Part shown: piece by piece, positions 58,094 through 64,000 of the stretch
Layout of the letters: every line of letters starts with the position of its first letter
How positions within the stretch are numbered: the first letter of the stretch is position 1
NCBI GenBank assembly: GCA_002964805.2
Contig: PUDQ02000084.1
Span: 186,001 to 250,000 of the forward strand
From: Trametes villosa
Taxonomy: Eukaryota; Basidiomycota; Agaricomycetes; Polyporales; Polyporaceae
Length of the DNA stretch: 64,000 nt
Reading direction: 5' to 3'
The notes under the pieces: generated by a model
The model's input: only the letters and a program-made list of their open reading frames with translations
The model's database searches: none
What the model was told of the DNA's origin: nothing
Made by a program: the position numbers and the translations under genes

Positions 58094-59076
58094 GTCGGAT
58101 TTTGTAGACTTTTCCCTCGTTACACGCAACAAGGGTATGCAGACATACCCCCATAGCGAGCCCGCATGAGCTGCATGAGAAAATGAGCTGTAATGTACCC
58201 TTCTGAGACAGTCATTTATCACAGCCATGCATATACGCCGCCCAATAACCCGAGCAGACTGGGATATTGAGCGGCACACAAATAGGGCTATCAAGAGGCC
58301 GACGTGCCCAGACAGCCACACCTGAGCCACACAACCAGACAGGTGTGGGTAAAGCACAAGCATAGGCTGTGCATTCAAGGCACAGGCACGGCGTACCTGA
58401 CGAGAGCCTCAAGCATCGGGATTCGGCGAGCGCGAAGGCGCCCCCATGGTGCCTCATGGCTTTTCACCGCCGACTCCCACCGACCGTGATTTCAATGGGT
58501 GCAAATTCTGATGGTGCATGCGTATGCTGCCATGAGAAGGCCCTGCGCAGAGCAGGCCACGGCACCGGGGAGAAGACGGCCCCACATGAGGTGCGAGGTT
58601 CCCGTGCAGGGTGGTTATATCTGGTTAATGGAACACCTCGTGTCGAACGTGCCTGTGGACTGTCGTAAGTGACATTAATGAATGGAGGCTGTAGATGAGA
58701 ATGAGGTACACACGTACGTGGGCATGAAGAGCATGATGTCAACCATATGAGCCTCTGCGGCCCGATAATGAGCAGGTTCGCATGGCTGTCCAGAGTCTCC
58801 TCGGCATGGCCGTCCAGTTACCTCGTGTGTCCCAGCAAATGGTCCAATATGAAACGGTGGACCGCGGTGTTACGTCTTCATGGCCCTGAGCTGGACGCTT
58901 CCATCTAGGTCCGATTGACGATGTCAATGTGAACGCCCGTCTACCGCTGGATGGTCACCGGACTATGCAAGGGGCGGCATCTGGCATGGCGTTTGAAGGG
59001 CAAGAATACAATTTATATGAACTTCTTCCGGCAGCATCTGTAACATTTATGGCACGAGCGAGCGACATGAGAAGCC

Positions 59077-61301
59077 TTAGAACAGCCACGGCCCCACTAC
59101 CGAACGCACAATGAGTTAGCACAGGTCACCGGGTTCACGAGCGGAGACGCACCTCTCCCTCTCTCGCCCTCGGGCTTGATCTGCAGACAGCTCTGGTGGA
59201 TGAGGTTGAGCGCCTTCACCGCGTCCCGCCCGTCGATCACGCAGGAGATGTTGATCTCGTTCGCGCCCTGGCTGATCATCTCGATGTTCACGTTCCCCTG
59301 CCCGAGTGTCGTGAACATGCGCCCCGAGATACCGATCATGTTCCGCATCGACTTCCCGACGAGCGAGAGGATGGCCATGTCCCGGATCACCGTAACCTGT
59401 AGGGTGCTCAGCACGGCATGAATACGAGACAAAATGTAGCACGTACTGTGCCGCTCTTCCTCAGCTCGCGCACGACGCGGTCGAGAACCTTCTTGTCAAG
59501 GTTCTCCTCGATGGCCATACTGACGTAGACCTCACTGGTACTGATCAGGTCCACAACGACGCCGAAGCGGTCGAGGGTGCCGAAGATCGTCGCCAGGAAG
59601 CCGTGCGACACGTTCTTCCGGTTCGAGTTCACGTTCAGGACGATGATGTGCTCCTTGATCGTGACAGCTGTGGGTTGCCGGAGCTGGCTATGTTTGTCGC
59701 TGTATGGAGAACTGAGGGGCAGGGACCCCTTGGCGATGGACGTCGTGGGGATGACAGGGGGGAATGATGGGTCCGCGCCGTTAGGCACGGCGTCGAGGTC
59801 GGGGTCTGGGTGGATGACGGTCCCGCCGCCGGAGGGATTCTCGACGTTTTTGATGCGGATGGGTATTTTACGTCGGATAACCTGGTTGAATATGAGCTTA
59901 GGACAGGTGGGGAATATTCAACGAGACGCACCTGATCCATAGTGAACGGATGGACGACTTCGCTCCCGTAGTACGTGAGCTCCGCAGCTTCCTCCGGCGA
60001 GATGATGGGGATTAGCCTTGCGGTAGGCACCTTCCGTGGGTCCGCGGTGAATATTCCGTCCACCTCCTTCCAGATTTGGAGCTCAGAGGCACCAAGGCCG
60101 GCCGCCAGCAGCGCAGCAAGAAGGTCCGTATAGCCACGCCCAACCTGCCTGAGAAGAGAGCCAGGGACAGGGCCGAAGAACCCTACCGTAACGGTGAGAA
60201 CCAGGTCGGAAAATCACGGACGTGAGGACTCACCGGTCACTACAGGGACGCGGTTCCCGCACTGCTTGATACGCTCGGCCACGACGTCCGCTACCCGGTC
60301 GTAGAAATCCTGTCCGAGGGTCTCCGCGTCCGCGAAGTTGTCGCTCTCAGAAAGCGGGACCACATTCTCTAAGCTCACGAACTCTGCGTCGATGCCCTGT
60401 TCCAGCACTCGTCAGCAAGTGGCGACGCAGGGACGAAATGAATGGCATACTCGATCTCGCAGAATGGATGCTACCAGTTTGCAACCGAGTCGCTCGCCGA
60501 AACCGATAATGCTATCTCTTGACCTCGGAGAAATCTCGTCAATGACCTGCCATAGCGTACCGAACGTCAATACGGCTAGCTTGCAACATGTCTGCTTGCA
60601 CACACCTGAGTAGCGAACAGGAATGACCGAATAGATTCGCAGTCCCGGTCAATCTCAGCCTCGAGTTCCCGCAGAATATCAGTATTCCGGATGGACGCCC
60701 TGGCGGCGGTGATGTGTTCCGACCGGATAATGTCTACTGTGATGCTGAATGAGGGTGTTGCGGCGTGCATGGGTGACATCGCTAGAGAGCTTGTAGCAGT
60801 AGCAGACGTCGGCGAAGACTTCCCCGGACTTGTGAACGGGGACTGGTAGTTCGCGAGCCGATTGAATATACCCGCAGGTGACATTGCCCCAGACGTCTCC
60901 GAAGGGGTGCTTGTTCTTTGCAAGGCCTCGGAGGCTGCCTTCAAGAGGAGATTCGTCGTTCCGAGAGCTTTTGTGGACCCTGACCGCGCAGAGCAAACGA
61001 TCGCGACCTTATGCTGGTCCAGGTATTGACTGCGACATCGCAGCCGGGCGTAAGAATGTCAACATGAACATAACGCCATGAGCAGCAGAATGGGATGAAC
61101 GAACGGAATGATATCCTCTGCGATCTTTGCGGCGAACTTCCCCACACTCGTCCCGCCGTACTTTTGGACCAGCCACTTTGCCGCGGGGTCGATGGTGTTT
61201 TGGTGCATGTTGGGCGGCGTGCGGGGGGCAGTGGGCAACGATAATGAGGAAGAACGAGAAGAGGGGGCAGATAGGGAGGTAGGTGTAGATGCGAGAGACA
61301 T
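59077..61301 (-). CDS. HOM3: Aspartate kinase
   Basis: Eight exons: complement(59077..59096, 59153..59396, 59447..59881, 59932..60182, 60234..60396, 60451..60546, 60606..61029, 61105..61301); 609 aa. The kinase domain opens with WLVQKYGGTSVGKFA and has SARSGSTKALGTTNLLL, GFGERLGCKLVA, RVPVVTGFFGPVPGSLL, GRGYTDLLAALLAAGL and WKEVDGIFTADPRKVPTARL. Two ACT domains follow (IIVLNVNSNRKNVSHGFLAT and LSLVGKSMRNMIGISGRM), the site of threonine feedback in fungi. The enzyme phosphorylates aspartate, the first step to threonine and methionine. A Ser/Thr/Pro-rich insertion of about 60 aa lies between early kinase blocks. The last exon is 20 nt (VGPWLF then stop), supported by a CTAAC branch site in the preceding intron. 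Intron 1 has an unusual GTTCGT donor. Confidence 0.94.
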
Positions 61302-61952
61302 GGCGAAATCGGAGGATGGCTGACGAGCTGAGGCCTAGGAGCAGGGCGTATAAATCCTTCAAGCGTAATGACTCGACTGAGGGTACTGAGTCGTTCTCCC
61401 CTTCCCTAGAGATCTTCTTATGTCCTCACGCGCCGTAGACGAGCCCTCCGAAGATGTCCGCATGCTTACCCTTCCCGAGAACTTAGAGTCGCTGTTTGCC
61501 TGGCGACGCGGAGGATGCGCTGCTGGCCGGAGCGAGAACTTCCGACAGCCTGGGTTCGGGCAATTTTACGTTCTCATGAGAAGCAAGAGCATGCCGAAAC
61601 CAGAGACGCTCCTCATGTCTGGGGAAAGCGCGGCGAAAGAAGAGCAAGTCCTCGAAGAAAGTACTTCATCGCGTCGAGGCCAGTGAGGAAGAGAGCGCGT
61701 GAGCCTTGGCGAAAGGGATGCTTGAATACTTGTTCAAGTTGTTGATACGCGGTATAGCCTCGAGTACATAGTCCTTGCATTAGTGAAGATAAGCTCGTCA
61801 TATCAGAGTCAATAAGACGCTGTAACAAACGTATTAAGTTTGTATGACAGGTTATGCGCCCGAAGTGATCTCGAGGACGGGCGCGCACACGTCGGTACCC
61901 GCTACTGCTTTCATCGTATCTTCAGTCTTCGCGTAGCACCATCCTCGCCAGA
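61302..61952. promoter_or_regulatory. Divergent promoter region between HOM3 and the ChAPs gene
   Basis: 651 bp separating two divergently transcribed genes. The open frame at 61420-61686 has no family resemblance and is not called. No specific Gcn4-type or TATA site is claimed. Confidence 0.45.
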
Positions 61953-64000
61953 ATGGCGGATGCGTCCTTCAAAGACGTGCCTGAGCTATTCGAGGTGCGT
62001 ACATACGACTCATAGACGTGGAGACACTCACAGTGTTCGCCAGGTTGAGCTCACAGAGTCCTTGACTGCGCGCACGGAAAGCCTATGTCAGTCCACCTTC
62101 CCCTCGGCACACCCACTCGCCAACTGACTACAATGCAGCGACCTTCCGGGAACTCGGACCGCCTGACCTTGTCCATGTCTTGAAGAGCACCGGGCGTAGT
62201 GGTCAACGAGACGTGAGTACTCTCTTGCTCCAGACGCGCCACCGCCCAACACCAGTCGCAGCTCGGTTCATACCACTATGTCTCCGGCGTCGACGCGTCC
62301 TCTTCCGCATCATTAGCTGCCTACATCAACTCCCTCACCTACAATATCGAAGACGATTCAGGTTGGTTCTCGAAGGGCACGTCTTGGAAGGTGAAGAGCG
62401 GATGCTACTGGTGAGTGCCGCAGCTAGAGCTACTCCCACCGGAAACCCCAATGTCGCATACAGCTGCTTTAACGCCTTCTCGCGCGTGGATGTACGCGTG
62501 GACGTCAAGATTCCGGGAGGCGTGCAGGCGTATGTTGTCGACTTGCGCGGTGAGAGGTGCGTGTACAAGTCGATTGGACTCCGGGCTGGCCTGAACCTGG
62601 GTCAGACATGAAGCGACCCCCGAAATCTGGCAAGAGACCTTCCTGTCGTCTATCCTGCGCGCCGTCCTCTACTCCGACGACCCCACGTATTGGCTTGAGG
62701 CATATCGCAAGCTCGACCCTATCACCACCCCTGAAGGCGAGCTGCGCTTCCTACAAGCTGCCGAACAGCTGTTCATGAAGGGTCAGTATATTTAGAGGCT
62801 GCCTCTCGGTGCACCAACCTCTGACATCTTCCCAGGTTGGCAGGTCGGCTCGGACCCAGAGATTCAGGTCGCTACCGTCGTGTCCAACCATCTTACCGCC
62901 GCTATCATGAAGTACTTTGGAGATAGTGGCCGGTTCCAGCATGCCGCGAACCTCTTCGAGAAGATACTAGCGAAGGAACCCGAGGTTGCCTCACTATTGG
63001 CGAAGAGCTATCTCGGAATGAGTGCGTGCATTTCCAACTTGGGCTAACTGACCCTGATTCTGACGTCGCGTAGACGAGGAGGTCAAGGCTGTCCAGATAA
63101 TGGCGAATGCAATCAAGCAAACACCGCAATCGTATACGCTCCTCCACGTCCAGTGCGACTTCCTCCGAGCGAAAGGCAAGTACGACTGGGCACTAAAGCT
63201 CGCCCGTCAAGCAGTCAACTGCGCACCAAGCGAGTTTGTGACCTGGGAGAAGCTCACCGAGATTTACATCGACATGGGCCAATACGAGAATGTACGTCTA
63301 CGCGCTATTAAAATTATCCAGCACCTGAACCCGGTCCACCAATAGGCACTCCTCACCCTCAACTCATGTCCCATGTTTACCTACAACGGCCGGGACGCGC
63401 ACCGTAACCTAACGCCCGCCCGGGTACACCTTCCGCCCAAGGGCGCCATCATCGACATCCTCCCGGAGCGGGTGAAGACGGAGGACGACGAGGTGCGTAT
63501 AGCATAAAAGGGTGCAATAGGAACGGCATCCCTTGCTCATTCAGTCCGTAGGCAGATCCCGCACTTCTTCGCCTTCCCGCCCCGGGTCTTCGCGGAACCT
63601 GGGCTCGCGCCTACTCGCTTCTCACGCGGCTGGTGTCGCAAATCGGCTGGGACGAGCTCCTCAAGACGAGGAGCTCCGTGTTCGTGATGGAGGAAGAGTA
63701 CCGGATGCAGAAGGCGCAGGGCGACACCCGACCACAATCCGCCGCTGCGGGCAAGGTCTTCCACGAGGACGGTTCTGTCAGCTCCCCCCAACGCGGCGAC
63801 TCGCTGCAGGGGGTAGTAGCGCGCGCAGATGACGATGCGTCGACCCGTGGAGTCGCCTCGCCCACTCAGTCCGCGCCGGACGAAGACGGGCAAGGTGAAG
63901 GGAATGACACCGACTCAGAGACGCTCGCGAACGCGAACGGCATTCCCACCATCCGGATATCTACGGAAAGCGCGAGAGAGGAGAAGGCCGCGCAGGAGAA
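61953..64000 (+). CDS. Chs5-Arf1-binding protein (ChAPs; Bud7/Bch1/Chs6 family), 3' end outside window
   Basis: Ten exons visible: 61953..61994, 62044..62086, 62139..62212, 62256..62410, 62464..62549, 62614..62781, 62836..63021, 63074..63291, 63346..63492, 63552..64000 (runs off the window); about 525 residues seen. Family blocks are ELGPPDLVHVLKSTG, GSYHYVSGVDASSSASLAAY, SGCYCCFNAFSRVDVRVDV, SILRAVLYSDDPTYWLEAYR, TPEGELRFLQAAEQLFMKGW, and tetratricopeptide-like helices (KYDWALKLARQAVNCAPSEF). ChAPs assemble with Chs5 into exomer, a coat at the trans-Golgi that carries chosen cargo such as chitin synthase to the cell surface. The last visible part is an acidic, Ser/Gln-rich stretch. The second exon (43 nt) and the fifth junction were fixed by phase and homology. 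Confidence 0.93.

Larger units (their letters stand above)
57051..59076. other. Intergenic region upstream of the G-alpha gene
   Basis: 2.0 kb holding the G-alpha promoter, tRNA-Arg(TCG) at 57964-58085, and the 3' side of the aspartate kinase gene. The remaining frames (for example 58369-58668) are short and unlike any family. Confidence 0.5.

Noticed and set aside
61420..61686. 88-aa open frame between HOM3 and the ChAPs gene
   Set aside because: No resemblance to a family and it lies in a divergent promoter; most likely chance.
1..64000. CRISPR arrays, rRNA, prophage, insertion sequences or a secondary-metabolite cluster
   Set aside because: No regular spaced repeats, no rRNA-like sequence, no transposase or integrase motifs, and no NRPS, PKS, terpene cyclase or P450 genes. 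HMG-CoA reductase alone is a housekeeping gene.

Overview
This window is nuclear DNA from a basidiomycete fungus, most likely an Agaricomycete (mushroom or polypore type). The reasons are very dense short introns (mostly 45-65 nt, GT-AG), GC-rich coding sequence, intron-containing tRNAs with TTTT Pol III stops, and families typical of that group: a DUF6535 membrane protein, an etherase-type glutathione transferase, a divergent large G-alpha and a TOK-type potassium channel. I rebuilt 20 protein genes exon by exon from the sequence. Joined reading frames were checked for phase and for agreement with family motifs. Three tRNA genes were also found. I see no bacterial-style operons, CRISPR arrays, rRNA or intact transposons.

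Layout: 1.5-3.1 kb WOPR regulator (-); 6.2-9.2 kb DNAJC11-like mitochondrial J-protein (-); 9.7-11.7 kb RMD1/DUF155 protein (+); 12.2-13.6 kb zinc alcohol dehydrogenase (-); 14.2-17.0 kb mitochondrial acyl-CoA synthetase (-); 17.5-19.7 kb histidine acid phosphatase (-); 20.3-21.7 kb sphingolipid fatty acid 2-hydroxylase (-); tRNA-Val(CAC); 22.4-24.3 kb PIG-A/GPI3 (+); 24.9-27.0 kb NCS1 purine-cytosine permease (+); 27.0-29.3 kb and 29.6-31.9 kb a divergent pair encoding the carboxyltransferase (-) and the biotin carboxylase/carrier (+) of an acyl-CoA carboxylase; 32.2-33.2 kb derlin (+); 33.5-34.3 kb URA5 (-); tRNA-Arg(ACG); 35.1-38.4 kb TOK channel (+); 38.9-42.1 kb two tandem D-2-hydroxyacid dehydrogenases (+); 42.3-44.6 kb DUF6535 protein (-); 44.9-45.7 kb GST (-); 46.5-50.5 kb HMG-CoA reductase (-); a 4.2 kb gene-free stretch; 54.7-57.05 kb unusual G-alpha (-); tRNA-Arg(TCG); 59.1-61.3 kb aspartate kinase HOM3 (-); 62.0-64.0 kb ChAPs/exomer protein (+, cut by the window edge).

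Most of these are housekeeping genes: membrane lipids and sterols (FA2H, HMGR, PIG-A, acyl-CoA synthetase), ER quality control and secretion (derlin, ChAPs), nucleotide supply (URA5, permease) and amino-acid synthesis (HOM3). They do not form one pathway. The points of most interest are gene-structure oddities: a probable AT-AC intron, GC-AG introns confined to one of two tandem paralogs, and exons of 6, 10, 12 and 19 nt. Also notable are a G-alpha without its catalytic glutamine and a two-gene, divergently arranged acyl-CoA carboxylase.
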